From the NCBI RefSeq assembly GCF_018326265.1, contig NZ_AP023360.1, forward strand, positions 5,117,501-5,181,500: a stretch of 64,000 bases of DNA, read 5' to 3'. The notes beneath the pieces are model-generated. The model searched no databases, was not told the DNA's origin, and was given only the letters and a program-made list of their open reading frames with translations. Source of the DNA: Catellatospora sp. IY07-71 (GTDB lineage Bacteria > Actinomycetota > Actinomycetes > Mycobacteriales > Micromonosporaceae). Each line of letters opens with the position of its first letter. The stretch's first letter is position 1. The translations under genes and the position numbers were made by a program. Positions 26,000 to 35,180 of the stretch are shown here, piece by piece.

Positions 26000-27373
26000 T
26001 CAGGGGAGCAGCAAACCCCAGTAGAGCGACCAGGGCAGGAAGAGGACGCCGCCGGTGATCAGCAGACCAAGACGCAGCCGGTCGCCGGTCGCGGTACGCC
26101 AGGCGTACGCCGTCATCGCCGTGGCGATCACGGTGATCAGGGCGATGACCTGCAGCGCCAGCCAGAACACCGGGCGTCCGGCGAGCATCGGGCCAGGGGA
26201 GATGCCGCGCCAGTTCGCGCTGTCGACGACCGTGACGAAGTAGCCGGTGAACCCGAGGACCGCCAGCACGCCCACCCCGGCCAGAACTCGAGCGCAACGG
26301 GTCACGGCGACCGTACGCCGCCGGACCCTGCGGGCCACCGCGATGGCCGGGTACGCCAGGAACGTCACGAGCAGCACGGCGAGCACGGTCAACTGCGCCG
26401 GCCACGACTCCCACCACGCCGACGGCGCGAGGTCGCTGCTGATCGCCGCCTGGCCCGGAGCCGGGTCGGATTGCGCGGGCGGGACGTCCCCGGCGGCCAC
26501 CGCCCGGACCCACTCGCCGACGATCTCCGCGTACCCCGGGTACAGGGTGTCGGTATACATCCCGTCCTCATCGAGAACCCGCAGCGTGTGCCCGGCCCCG
26601 GGCAGGAACCGCACGGTCAGCGGCGCGGTGACGGTACGGCGCAGCTCGGCGGCGCTCTCGGCGGGCGGGACCTGGGTGTCGTCGGTGCCGTAGACGGCGA
26701 GGACCGGCTTCGTGAGCGCCGACAGGGCCGGGGTCGGGTCGTGATCGGCCTCGGCGAACATGCCCGCGTCGTTCGCGAGCCGGTAGAGCCGGTCCGACAG
26801 CGTGTCGGCGAGGGCGCCGGTGACCCCGGCCGCGGCCAGCTTGTTGCGCATGTTCCAGTTCTGGACGCGCAGCGGGGACTGCGCCGGTGCGGACGCCAGC
26901 ACCAGGAAGGCGATGTCGGCGGAGCGTCCGGCGGCGATCGGGTCGACCCAGCCGCCCTCGCTGATGCCCCACACGCCGACCGCGGCCGGGTCCACGCCGG
27001 GCTGGGCGCGCAGCACGCCAACGGCGGCCACCACGTCGTCGGCCAGCAGGAAGTATTCGGGCTGGTCGAGGGGCCGCTTGTCGTAGACGAGGACCGCGAT
27101 GCCCTGCCGGGCGAAGGCGATCGCCTCCGGCGTGACGCCGGCCCGCCGTCCGTTGCCGGAACCGTGCACGAGCACGAGACCGGGCAGCTGGCCGGTCGCC
27201 TCGCGAGGGGAGTAGACCGTACCGGCAAGGGTCTTGCCGCCGGAGGCGGGAATCGCGACCTCCACGGTCGTGAGGCCGGCGGTGGCAGCTGCGGCCGCCG
27301 GACCGGCGGTCAGCGTTAGCGCTGCGGCCACGACCAGCGGCAGCGCCAGGACTCGAAGGCATCGTCTGAACAT
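26000..27373 (-). CDS. Exported alpha/beta hydrolase with membrane tail
   Basis: The product is 457 residues. A signal peptide (MFRRCLRVLALPLVVAAALT, ending AAAAA) is followed by an alpha/beta hydrolase domain. The oxyanion region is VLVHGSGNG, the nucleophile elbow is GISEGG, the acidic residue lies in YGTDDTQVP and the catalytic His in GAGHT. The last 130 residues contain three or four hydrophobic segments, so the enzyme is probably anchored in the membrane facing outward. This hydrolase-plus-membrane-tail layout fits a family of acyl- or peptide-ester hydrolases, substrate unknown. It follows a two-component pair in the same direction, about 80 bases away, and may be under its control. Confidence 0.88.
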   Translation of the reverse strand: MFRRCLRVLALPLVVAAALTLTAGPAAAAATAGLTTVEVAIPASGGKTLAGTVYSPREATGQLPGLVLVHGSGNGRRAGVTPEAIAFARQGIAVLVYDKRPLDQPEYFLLADDVVAAVGVLRAQPGVDPAAVGVWGISEGGWVDPIAAGRSADIAFLVLASAPAQSPLRVQNWNMRNKLAAAGVTGALADTLSDRLYRLANDAGMFAEADHDPTPALSALTKPVLAVYGTDDTQVPPAESAAELRRTVTAPLTVRFLPGAGHTLRVLDEDGMYTDTLYPGYAEIVGEWVRAVAAGDVPPAQSDPAPGQAAISSDLAPSAWWESWPAQLTVLAVLLVTFLAYPAIAVARRVRRRTVAVTRCARVLAGVGVLAVLGFTGYFVTVVDSANWRGISPGPMLAGRPVFWLALQVIALITVIATAMTAYAWRTATGDRLRLGLLITGGVLFLPWSLYWGLLLP

Positions 27374-27454
27374 GCAACGATCTTCGAAGAACCCGCGTGC
27401 CTTGCCATCGCCGCCGAGAGCGGACTCCGCTCGGTGCCGCGAGGGATTCCGATC

Positions 27455-28126
27455 TCACTCTCCAGAGGGAGACGACCGACCGGCCACCACGAGACCCGAC
27501 TCGTACGCCGCCACCACCGCCTGCGCCCGGTCGCGCAGCCCGAGCTTCGCCAGCACACTGCTGACGTGCGTCTTCACGGTGTGCTCGCTGACCACCATGG
27601 CTGCCGCGATCTCGGTGTTGGCCAGACCGCGGCCGAGCAGCTGCAGGGTCTCGCGCTCTCGCGGGGTGAGCCGGTCCAGCCCCGCCCAGGAGCCGGCCGG
27701 CGCGCCCTGCCCGCGAACCGCCGTCTCGATCAGCCGGGTGGTGATCGCCGGGGCGAGCAGCGACTCGCCGGCCGCGACGACCCGGACCGCCTGGACCAGC
27801 TCCGCCCGCCGGACGTCCTTGAGCAGGAAGCCGCTCGCCCCGGCTCGCAACGCGTCGTAGACGTGGTCGTCCTGGCCGAACGTGGTCAGCATGAGCACCC
27901 GGACCGGCTTGCCGTGGAGCCGCCGGGTCGCCTCGATGCCGTCCATGCCGGGCATCCGGATGTCCAGCACCAGCACGTCCGGCGCGTGCTCGTCGACCGC
28001 GGCGATCGCCTCGGCGCCGTCGGACGCCTCGGCCACGACCTCCATGTCCGGCTCCGCGTCGAGGATCATGGCGAACGCGCCGCGGACCAGCTCCTGGTCG
28101 TCGGCGACGACGATGCGGATGCCCAT
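27455..28126 (-). CDS. NarL/LuxR-type response regulator
   Basis: ATG 28126 overlaps the kinase stop (ATGA); the product is 223 residues. The receiver has VVADDQELV, the phosphorylated Asp in VLVLDIRMPG and the conserved Lys in FLLKDVRR. The C-terminal helix-turn-helix reads LTPREREVLQLLGRGLANTE-like text followed by SEHTVKTHVSSVLAKL. It is coupled to the kinase at 28126-29259 and lies just before the exported hydrolase. Confidence 0.92.
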   Translation of the reverse strand: MGIRIVVADDQELVRGAFAMILDAEPDMEVVAEASDGAEAIAAVDEHAPDVLVLDIRMPGMDGIEATRRLHGKPVRVLMLTTFGQDDHVYDALRAGASGFLLKDVRRAELVQAVRVVAAGESLLAPAITTRLIETAVRGQGAPAGSWAGLDRLTPRERETLQLLGRGLANTEIAAAMVVSEHTVKTHVSSVLAKLGLRDRAQAVVAAYESGLVVAGRSSPSGE

Positions 28127-29259
28127 CAGGCCGGCACCGCCGGCAGCATGGCCCGGACCCGGAAGCCACGGCCGCCCGGCACGGCTCCCGCTGTCGCCGA
28201 TCCGCCGCAGCTCACCGCACGCTCGCGGATGCCGTGCAGCCCGCGGCCCAGGCCGTCACCGGTGACCGTGCCAGCGCCGTCGTCGTCGACCGTGACGGCG
28301 AGGCCGTCGCCGCTCCAATCGAGGGCCACGATCACCGTACGGGCCCGCGCATGCTTCATCACGTTGGTCAACGCCTCCTGCACGATCCGGTACGCCGCGA
28401 CCTCGCCGTCGGCGGTGAGCCTGCCAGGGTTGCCGGACACGGTGAGCGTCACCGGTACGGATCCGCTGCTCGACACCCGTTCGACCAGCTCGGGTATGTC
28501 GGCCAGGGTCGGCTGCGGAGCGCGCGTACTCTCCCCACCGGCCTCCAGCACACCGAGGATGCGCCGGAGCTGCCCCATGGCGTCCCGGCCGGCCGTGGCG
28601 ATCGCGTCGAAGGCCGCCTCGGCGCGTTCCGGGCCCTTGCGCATCAGGACCGGGCCCGCCTCCGCCTGGGCGATCATGATGCTCACCCCGTGCGCGAGGA
28701 TGTCGTGCATGTCGCGGGCGATCCGGGACCGTTCCCGCGCGGCCTCGAGTTCCCGCTCGCGTTCCAGGTGCAGCGCGCGTTCCCGCAGGATCCGCACGTG
28801 CTCCTGGCGGGAGGCCCAGGCCCGGCCCATCGCGTACGCCGTGGTCCACAACAGCGCGCCGCGGGCGGCCGTCTCCAGCGAGCCGGTGAAGAGGAACGCG
28901 CCCCACACGATGATCACGATGGCGCTGATCCGCTGCCACCTCGGTGCCTGCGCGGCGAGGGTGAACATGGCGATCAGCGCGCCGTACCACAGCGGCTGCC
29001 GTGGACCGTCCGGGACCAGGGTGTACGCCACCGCGGCGAGCTCACTCGCCATCAGCACCGCGAACGGGAACCGCCGCCGCAGGATCACCGGTAGAGACAC
29101 GGCGACCGCCACGAGATAGCCGCCTGCCGGCCACGACCGGCCTGCCGGCGGATCCGCCGAAACGAACGGTGCGAGCTGGGCGGCCAGCGCGGCCAGCGCG
29201 AGTCCGATATCGACGGCCATCGGCGGCAGCAGGCGGAGCCGCTCCGCTACACCCGCCAT
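28126..29259 (-). CDS. Sensor histidine kinase (HisKA_3 type)
   Basis: The protein is 377 residues. Four or five hydrophobic segments span the first 140 residues, with a short charged region before the kinase core. The phospho-acceptor motif is ARDMHDILAHGVSIMI, preceded by a coiled coil of Glu and Arg (RELEAARERSR). The ATPase domain ends with DDDGAGTVTGDGLGRGLHG. It overlaps its response regulator by four bases. The stretch 29260-29583 before it holds its promoter region; no gene or clear signal is seen there. Confidence 0.92.
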   Translation of the reverse strand: MAGVAERLRLLPPMAVDIGLALAALAAQLAPFVSADPPAGRSWPAGGYLVAVAVSLPVILRRRFPFAVLMASELAAVAYTLVPDGPRQPLWYGALIAMFTLAAQAPRWQRISAIVIIVWGAFLFTGSLETAARGALLWTTAYAMGRAWASRQEHVRILRERALHLERERELEAARERSRIARDMHDILAHGVSIMIAQAEAGPVLMRKGPERAEAAFDAIATAGRDAMGQLRRILGVLEAGGESTRAPQPTLADIPELVERVSSSGSVPVTLTVSGNPGRLTADGEVAAYRIVQEALTNVMKHARARTVIVALDWSGDGLAVTVDDDGAGTVTGDGLGRGLHGIRERAVSCGGSATAGAVPGGRGFRVRAMLPAVPA

Positions 29260-29583
29260 CGGCCCAGCCCCCGGTCGACGGCGTCTCGGCTCCGCAGCCG
29301 AGGCGCATCACGCGGCACGCTGGCCATGAGCAGCTCGTCGTGCGCGGTGTCCCCATGCGGGATCGAAGCGATCCGGATCCCGAACACGTTCACCGGATCC
29401 CGGCAGACTCGGTTCCTTCGATCATGGGGGAGATCCTGCCGTCGTGAACACCCACGTGGCAAGCCGCGGTCGCCGCCCCGGCCGGTCCGAGGAACGGTGA
29501 CGTGTCAGGTCGACACCATCGAGCCGCCGGTGACAGTCGCTGCGGTACGCAGGCAGGTCCCGGGCCCATCTCCAGCACGCGGA

Positions 29584-30198
29584 TCACAGACTCTGGTGCT
29601 GTAGCCGGTCGCGACCCGCCCGCCGGCTGATCACCTCCTGGATCAGGCTCACCAGCACGTTCTTGACGTCATCGCGACGGCGGGCGTCGCAGTCCACGAT
29701 CGGGAGGTCCGCGCCGACGCCCAGCGCCTCGCGTATCTCCTCGACGTCGAAGCGGGCCGCCCCGTCGAAGTTGTTCACGCCCAGCAGGAACGGGATGCTG
29801 CGCTCCTCGAAATAGTCGAGGGCGGGATAACAGTCCTGGATGCGGCGTGGATCGACGAGCACCACCGCACCCAGCGCCCCCTCGACCAGGTCGTCCCACA
29901 GGAACGCGAACCGGTCCTGTCCCGGCGTGCCGAACAGGTAGAGGATCACGTCGTCGTCGATCGTGATGCGCCCGAAGTCGAGCGCCACGGTCGTCATCGT
30001 CTTGTCCACCGCGAACACGTCGTCGACACCGAGCGACACCTCGGTCATGGCGGCCTCGGTGACCAGCGGCTCGATCTCCGAGACGGCGCCGACGAAGGTG
30101 GTCTTGCCGACCCCGAAACCGCCGCTCACGACGAACTTCACGGTGCTGACCGGTGCCTGCTGGGGTGCTGGCGGGCGGTGCTCAGAGGCTCCGTACAC
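29584..30198 (-). CDS. cvnD: Conservon GTPase CvnD
   Basis: The GTG start at 30198 overlaps the end of cvnC by 17 bases; the product is 204 residues. It has the G1 loop GGFGVGKTTF, the switch region TMTTVALDFG, the G3 motif LFGTPGQDRF and a G4 variant NNFDG in place of NKxD. This is the bacterial Ras-like GTPase that ends actinomycete conservons. Together with the other three proteins it forms a membrane-associated complex that resembles G-protein signalling, and the kinase domain may sense osmotic or developmental cues. No cytochrome P450 gene follows, unlike in some conservons. Confidence 0.92.
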   Translation of the reverse strand: MYGASEHRPPAPQQAPVSTVKFVVSGGFGVGKTTFVGAVSEIEPLVTEAAMTEVSLGVDDVFAVDKTMTTVALDFGRITIDDDVILYLFGTPGQDRFAFLWDDLVEGALGAVVLVDPRRIQDCYPALDYFEERSIPFLLGVNNFDGAARFDVEEIREALGVGADLPIVDCDARRRDDVKNVLVSLIQEVISRRAGRDRLQHQSL

Positions 30199-30619
30199 GG
30201 TCTCTGATCCTCTCGAGCATGTCGATGGTGATGTCGTTGGCCTGCTGGATCGTCACGAAGTTGCCGTTGACCAGATCAGCTACCAGGACCTTGGTCACGC
30301 CGAACGGGATCATGAGCGCGACCGCGATCTCGGCGACCGACCGGGGGGCCTGGCAGAGCTCGACGATGCGGCGCCGCTCGAACGTCAGCGGAGCGTGCAG
30401 GCTTGCGGGCACCGCGGAGACCAGCGTCTCCACCCTGAGCCCGTCCTGGACCGGGCGGGTTCGACCGCCGGTCATCAGGTATGGCCGAACCAGCGCCGTA
30501 TCGTCGTCAGGTGGGGCAGCCGGTGGTGGCTGCCGGTGCGCCGCGCGGTGCGGATCGGACCACACCCGGCCCGGCGAGATCATGCGCGGATCCGGGATCC
30601 GCGGATCAGGGCTGTTCAC
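30182..30619 (-). CDS. cvnC: Conservon protein CvnC (DUF742)
   Basis: The GTG start at 30619 follows a GGAG; the product is 145 residues. The second half has the DUF742 winged-helix pattern: ALVRPYLMTGGRTRP, then VAEIAVALMIPFGVTKVLVADL, and the end TIDMLERIRDRVRSL. In Streptomyces this protein links the roadblock protein and GTPase to the kinase. The N-terminal 50 residues are Pro-rich and probably disordered. The end overlaps cvnD. Confidence 0.92.
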   Translation of the reverse strand: MNSPDPRIPDPRMISPGRVWSDPHRAAHRQPPPAAPPDDDTALVRPYLMTGGRTRPVQDGLRVETLVSAVPASLHAPLTFERRRIVELCQAPRSVAEIAVALMIPFGVTKVLVADLVNGNFVTIQQANDITIDMLERIRDRVRSL

Positions 30620-30640
30620 CGCAGTGGTCTCCGGCTCGCG

Positions 30641-31105
30641 TCATCGGGGCAACGCCTGCCGTGCCTGCTCGATCAGCGACGGGGTGAGGACCGCACCCAC
30701 CCGATCCTTGAGCAGCGCGATCTCGTACCCGATCAGGCCGACGTCGCAGTCGGCCTCGGACAGGACCCCGAGGCAGCTGCCGTCGGCGACCACCGAGACC
30801 AGCAGGAAACCCCGCCGCATCTCGATCATGATGAGTTTGAGTCCGTCGAAGTCGTAGCGCCGGGACGCGCTGCGGGCGAGGCCGGCCATTCCGGAGACGA
30901 TGGCGGCGAGCTGATCGCCCGAAGCCCGGTCCAGGCCCTCGGATGCGGCGATGAGCAGGCCGTCGGAGGAGACCGCGACGGCGTCGCGTACGCCGTGGGT
31001 GTTGCGGACGAAGTTCGCCAGCAGCCAGCTGAAGGTCTGCGTACCGGACTGGCCCGGGTCGATGTGCACGGACGGGGCGGCGCCGCTGGAAAGACGTGTG
31101 GTCAC
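30641..31105 (-). CDS. cvnB: Conservon roadblock/LC7 protein CvnB
   Basis: The preferred start is GTG 31105 (VTTRLSSGAA), just after GGAGAGAG, giving about 154 residues. The roadblock fold is clear: FSWLLANFVRNTHGVRDAVA, SSDGLLIAASEGL and IEMRRGFLLVSVVADG. Roadblock proteins bind the GTPase and control its nucleotide state. It lies 13 bases after cvnA in the four-gene conservon. Confidence 0.92.
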   Translation of the reverse strand: MTTRLSSGAAPSVHIDPGQSGTQTFSWLLANFVRNTHGVRDAVAVSSDGLLIAASEGLDRASGDQLAAIVSGMAGLARSASRRYDFDGLKLIMIEMRRGFLLVSVVADGSCLGVLSEADCDVGLIGYEIALLKDRVGAVLTPSLIEQARQALPR

Positions 31106-31118
31106 GACGTTCTCTCTC

Positions 31119-33545
31119 CTACTCTTCGGACATGCGTGAGGTGGCCGAGCGGCTCTCGCCGCGTTGGGTGCCGGCACGGAAAGCGGAGAGCATGCTTCGT
31201 ACGTCGTCAGGCCGCCGGTCGGCGGCCGCGGTCTGCACGGTGCCGGCCGGGGTGGGCGCCCCGCCCGCGCCGCCGCTCGGGACGGTCCGGGCCGCCCGGG
31301 GAAGTCGCTTGACCAGGCCGTTTCGGGTCCGGTCAGGGCCGCTGGGCGGAGCCGGCACGGGCGCAGCCCCCGGGGCCGAATCCCAGCCGGGACCGGGCCG
31401 GCCGGCAGCCGCCCTGACCGCCGTGGCGGCCTGCGCGGTGACGAGGGGCAGTGGAGTCACCAGGGGCAGTTCGGCCGTGCTGGCAACGCCGGATGCTGAG
31501 CTGCCTGCCGCCTGATCCTGAGCGGCTGGGGCACTGGCGATGGCAGCGGCGGCGGCACCGGCGGCGATCGCGGCATCAGGGGCGACCGCGGTATCGGTGG
31601 CGACCAGGCCGGCAGCGGCCGGCCCGGCGATGTCTGCCGAGGCCGCCAGGAGCCCGGCCGGCAGCACCAGGCGCGCGGTGATGCCGGTGACCGGCGAGTG
31701 TGCCAGCTCCACCGGCGCGCCGAGTTCCTGGGCCAGCCGGCCCACCACGTAGTGGCCGAGGAAGCGGGCCGGCCCGATCAGGAAGTTCTCCTCGCCACGC
31801 AGCCGGGCGTTGGCTTGGTCCAGCTCCGCGTTCGACATGCCCACACCCTGGTCGACGATCGCGATCAGGTAGCGGGTGCCGGTCCATCGGCCGTAGATCT
31901 CGACGTCCAACTCGGGCGGGGAGAAGGCGAGCCCGTTCTCGACCAGTTCGGCGATCATGTGGGCGACGTCGGTCGCCGCCGAGCCGGCGAGGTAGGCGTC
32001 GTCGATGCGGCGCAGCTCGACCCGCCGGTACTCCTCCACCTCGGCGAGCGCCGCCCTGATCACGTCCGCGACGGCCAGCGGCGTGGACCAGCGACGCGGG
32101 CTCGCCTCACCGACCAGCACCAGCAGGCTCTCCGCGTTGCGGCGCATGCGGGTGGCAAGGTGATCCAGCTCGAACAGGTTGGCCAGCGCGGAGGGATCGG
32201 GCTCCTCCCGTTCGAGCTGACTGATGAAGCTGAGCTGGCGGCGTACCAGGTTCTGGTTGCGGCGGCCGAGGTTGGCCAGCGACGCGGTGGTGTTACGGCG
32301 CAGCAGCGCCTGCTCGGCGGCCAGCGTGTGGGCCACCTGCTGCACCCGGTCGAGCGCCTGCGCCACCAGGCGGATCTCCGCCCCGGCGCGGGCCGGCACC
32401 AGCACCGGCGGCGGCTCGTCCGGCTGCTCCTGGCTCGCGGTCTGGCTGTGCGCGCGGGAAAGGCGGGCCACTGCCTCCGGCAGCCGCCGGGACGCCACGT
32501 CCTCCGCCTCGCGGGCAAGCTCGGCCAGCGGCCTGGTGATGGAGCGCGCCGAGTTGACCAGCAGCAGCCCCTCGCCGACCAGCGCCAGCAGAGCCAGCGC
32601 CAGCAGCCCGGCGAGCTGGAACGCGGCCCGGCGTTGCAGCTCGCCGGCGCGGACCCGGGCATCCACGCCGACCTTCTGCTGCACAGCACGCAGATCGTCG
32701 ACGAGCGTGGTCATCGAGTCCCACCACGAGCGCGGCTCGACCTGCAGCGCGCGGCCGTCGGCGGCAGCGACCGCGGCCTCCTCGTACCCGGCGGCCCGGA
32801 CCGCGGCCACCGAGCGCAGCGCCGCGTCGGCCAAGGCCCGCTGCTGCGCAGTGGCCTCCTGGTCGAACCGGGCGAGCGCCGCCCGCTTGGCAGCCCGAAT
32901 GTCGGCGAAGCGGGCGTACTCGTCGGCGCCCGCGGCACCGGACGTGGCGGCCTGCCGGAAGCGGCCGGCCGCGAAGACGCCGTTGAGGAAGCCGCGCTCC
33001 TTCGCCGCGGCCTCCTTCGCGTCGCCCAGCGCCCGCAGCGCGCCGAGATGGTGGCGCAGCCCGGCGTCGGCGGTCTCGTCGAAGCCGATGTTCTGGCTGT
33101 TCAAAGCGTTGATCGCGGCGGTGTAGGAGTCGAAGACCGCGGTCCGGTCAGCGCTGCCCGCATCCACCGAGCCGCGGATCGTCCCCTGGTCGTCGAGCAG
33201 GCTCAGCGCACCACGTACCGCGGCCGTCCCGGGCGTCGACTCGTCGGCGATCAGCCGGTCCAGCCGCGCCCGCGCGTCGTCGGCGTGCCGCCGCTGCGCG
33301 TCCACGTCGGCGCGATACCGGGACTCGCCGCCCAGCAGGCCGTTGGTCAGGCCGCGCTCGCGTTGCAGCTCGTGCACCAGATCCTGCACCGCCAGCGTGA
33401 CCGCCACCTCGCCCGCGGTGGCGGCCGCGTCGAGGTAGGTCCGCACCACGCCGACGACGGAGAGGACGACCAGGGCCAGCATGGCGACCAGCGGGAGGGC
33501 CAGCATCCTGGCCATCCGGCCCCGGATCGTACGAGGTTGCCGCAC
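31119..33545 (-). CDS. cvnA: Conservon sensor kinase CvnA with NIT-type sensor
   Basis: The GTG start at 33545 (VRQPRTIRGRMARM) follows GGGAGGG; the product is 808 residues. A transmembrane segment at about 16-36 is followed by a large outer domain with LVHELQRERGLTNGLLGG, the mark of the nitrate/nitrite-sensing (NIT) domain. A second segment near 310 leads to a HAMP region, then a histidine-kinase-like ATPase domain with VDQGVGMSNAELD. The C-terminal 200 residues are Ala/Pro/Gly-rich and probably disordered. It begins the conservon operon cvnABCD. The 418 bases before it (33546-33963) show no clear gene and hold its promoter. Confidence 0.93.
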   Translation of the reverse strand: MRQPRTIRGRMARMLALPLVAMLALVVLSVVGVVRTYLDAAATAGEVAVTLAVQDLVHELQRERGLTNGLLGGESRYRADVDAQRRHADDARARLDRLIADESTPGTAAVRGALSLLDDQGTIRGSVDAGSADRTAVFDSYTAAINALNSQNIGFDETADAGLRHHLGALRALGDAKEAAAKERGFLNGVFAAGRFRQAATSGAAGADEYARFADIRAAKRAALARFDQEATAQQRALADAALRSVAAVRAAGYEEAAVAAADGRALQVEPRSWWDSMTTLVDDLRAVQQKVGVDARVRAGELQRRAAFQLAGLLALALLALVGEGLLLVNSARSITRPLAELAREAEDVASRRLPEAVARLSRAHSQTASQEQPDEPPPVLVPARAGAEIRLVAQALDRVQQVAHTLAAEQALLRRNTTASLANLGRRNQNLVRRQLSFISQLEREEPDPSALANLFELDHLATRMRRNAESLLVLVGEASPRRWSTPLAVADVIRAALAEVEEYRRVELRRIDDAYLAGSAATDVAHMIAELVENGLAFSPPELDVEIYGRWTGTRYLIAIVDQGVGMSNAELDQANARLRGEENFLIGPARFLGHYVVGRLAQELGAPVELAHSPVTGITARLVLPAGLLAASADIAGPAAAGLVATDTAVAPDAAIAAGAAAAAIASAPAAQDQAAGSSASGVASTAELPLVTPLPLVTAQAATAVRAAAGRPGPGWDSAPGAAPVPAPPSGPDRTRNGLVKRLPRAARTVPSGGAGGAPTPAGTVQTAAADRRPDDVRSMLSAFRAGTQRGESRSATSRMSEE

Positions 33546-33963
33546 CAGACCCTCCCGTTTCAGCGGCGACGGCCCGTGCGCGGTACGTGCGCGATGTCGA
33601 GCGCTCACCCGTGTCCCCTGCCGAGCCGACGAAGGGCACAGCGTGTGACGCGCGAGTTTCCGCTGAGGTGACCGGCCGGGTGCAAACGTTGAAAATCCTC
33701 TGCACAGTCCAGAGCGGACGATTGTGAAGGTCGGTGTGCCGCGCGCCGCCGGGCTGGTGAGGACACCGTGGTCATGGGGTCGGCCGAGCACAGCAAGTCG
33801 CGGCCGAGGACGTCCTGAGCCCGCCGGCCCGAACGCCGATGTGCGGGTCGCGGAGTGCAGCTCATCGGCGTGGCGTGCCGCTCGGCTGATCATCAACGTA
33901 GCCCGTTGTGATGACAGCGTGACGATGTGAGGGTTGGCGCCGCTGTGTCTGTAGGAGGGCGTC

Positions 33964-34116
33964 ATGACAGATGAGATTGCAACCCGGCTCGCCGTCGTCG
34001 TCGCGGAACATCAGGCTCGCCGTTGCTATTGCAGGGTCTGTGCCGAGGCGAGAGCAGATCTGTCCCTGAACGGCCGGGACCACTCCGGCCACGTACTCGA
34101 AAGGGCCCGCAAATGA
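33964..34116 (+). CDS. Small Cys-rich protein, 50 residues
   Basis: ATG 33964 follows TAGGAGGGCGTC, a strong ribosome binding site. The product is 50 residues: MTDEIATRLAVVVAEHQ, then RRCYCRVCAEAR. The CYCRVC core (C-x-C-x-x-C) could bind zinc or an iron-sulphur cluster, but three Cys alone are not diagnostic. Its stop overlaps the start of the DUF397 gene (ATGA), so the two are translated together. DUF397 genes usually follow an XRE-type regulator; here this short ORF takes that place. Confidence 0.65.
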   Translation: MTDEIATRLAVVVAEHQARRCYCRVCAEARADLSLNGRDHSGHVLERARK

Positions 34117-34325
34117 CCGACCCCTGCATCGACCTGGTCAGTGCGCGGTGGCGCAAGTCCACCCGCTGCGACAACTCTGGACCGAATTGCGTGGAGGCTG
34201 CGTTCCTCGACGGCCACGTGGCTGTGCGCGACAACAAGGACCCGGGGGGTCCGGCGCTGGTGTTCGGTGATAGGGATTGGGCGTCGTTCGTGGCCGGCAT
34301 GAAGGCCGGCGAGTTCGACCGCTGA
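34113..34325 (+). CDS. DUF397 protein
   Basis: ATG 34113 overlaps the stop of the small upstream ORF; the product is 70 residues. The family pattern is clear: ARWRKSTRCDNSGPNCVEAAF, then VAVRDNKDPGGPALVFGDRDWASFVAGMKAGEFD. DUF397 proteins are abundant in actinomycetes, usually beside XRE regulators, where they act as small partners or antitoxin-like proteins (BldB-related). No XRE gene is adjacent here. Confidence 0.9.
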   Translation: MTDPCIDLVSARWRKSTRCDNSGPNCVEAAFLDGHVAVRDNKDPGGPALVFGDRDWASFVAGMKAGEFDR

Positions 34326-34340
34326 TACGTGGGAATGAGG

Positions 34341-34369
34341 GCGCTCCGGTGCCGTCGGCCGGGGCGCTC
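34341..34369 (+). terminator. Terminator after DUF397
   Basis: GCGCTCCGG at 34341-34349 pairs with CCGGGGCGC at 34359-34367 with one G-U pair, followed by TCTT. It lies about 15 bases after the DUF397 stop. Confidence 0.6.
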
Positions 34370-34655
34370 TTCCCTGCGTGGAAAGACCCGACCCTTCCCG
34401 CCTGCTGCGGATCCGGCGTATCCCTTTTGCCCCGCGGTCCGCGCTTATGAGCCAAATAGATCGTCAAGAAGCCGCAGCTCACCACAGGTAGTGGGTTATG
34501 GGCCTCATGTTCGTTTTATGACGGTTTCAACAGGGTGATTAAACACCTTTTGGTGAAATTCGGGAGTCCGGCACCAGAGCGAACTGACAGGGGCCGACGC
34601 CTGCGCCTGCCGGACGTCCGCGCGCCCTCGGCTGTGTCGGCTTTCACGGCCAGAT

Positions 34656-34674
34656 AACTTGCATCTGAGATACC
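34656..34674. promoter_or_regulatory. NsrR-type operator before nsrR
   Basis: AACTTGCATCTGAGATACC lies 21 bases before the nsrR start. The reverse complement of the site before hmp is the same at 16 of 19 positions. Both resemble the partly palindromic NsrR sites known before hmp genes of Streptomyces. nsrR is thus probably autoregulated. Confidence 0.75.
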
Positions 34675-34694
34675 AGATAAATAGGTTCGCTGAC

Positions 34695-35135
34695 GTGAGG
34701 CTGACCAAGGGGACCGACATCGCGTTGCGCGTCGCCATGCATCTCGCGGCGGCGGACGCAGACCCGCCGTCGCCGACGACGCGTCAGGTCGCCGACGCGG
34801 TCGAGGTTCCGTACACGCATGCGGCCAAGATCGTCAGTCGGCTGAGCGCCCTGGGGGTCGTGGAGACTCGACGGGGAAGGGACGGCGGGCTGAGGCTCAC
34901 CGCCCTCGGACGCCGGGCCTCGCTGGGCTGGCTGGTCCGCGAGTTGGAGGGCGACGGAGACGTCGTCGGCTGCGAGGACTCGCCGCCGTGCCCGCTGCGG
35001 GGGCAGTGCCGACTGCGCTCCATGCTGCGCGAGGCCCAGAACGCCTTCTACTCCGCCTTGGCGCCTTACACCATCGGCGAGCTGGTCGACGCCCCGGTCG
35101 GTCCGGTGCTGCTGGGGCTGAGCCCCAGGCCCTGA
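34695..35135 (+). CDS. nsrR: NsrR nitric oxide-sensing Rrf2-family repressor
   Basis: The GTG start at 34695 gives 146 residues. The winged helix reads RLTKGTDIALRVAMHLAAA, then VPYTHAAKIVSRLSALGVV. Three cysteines fall at 93, 99 and 105 in GCEDSPPCPLRGQC, the same positions that bind the iron-sulphur cluster of Streptomyces coelicolor NsrR. The cluster reacts with nitric oxide and releases DNA. It lies 83 bases before hmp, and both genes have matching operators. The pair forms a nitric oxide-induced detoxification unit. Confidence 0.93.
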   Translation: MRLTKGTDIALRVAMHLAAADADPPSPTTRQVADAVEVPYTHAAKIVSRLSALGVVETRRGRDGGLRLTALGRRASLGWLVRELEGDGDVVGCEDSPPCPLRGQCRLRSMLREAQNAFYSALAPYTIGELVDAPVGPVLLGLSPRP

Positions 35136-35180
35136 ACGATTCCCGCCTCCTCAAGGGCGGGCGGCGCTTGCCGTTAAATC

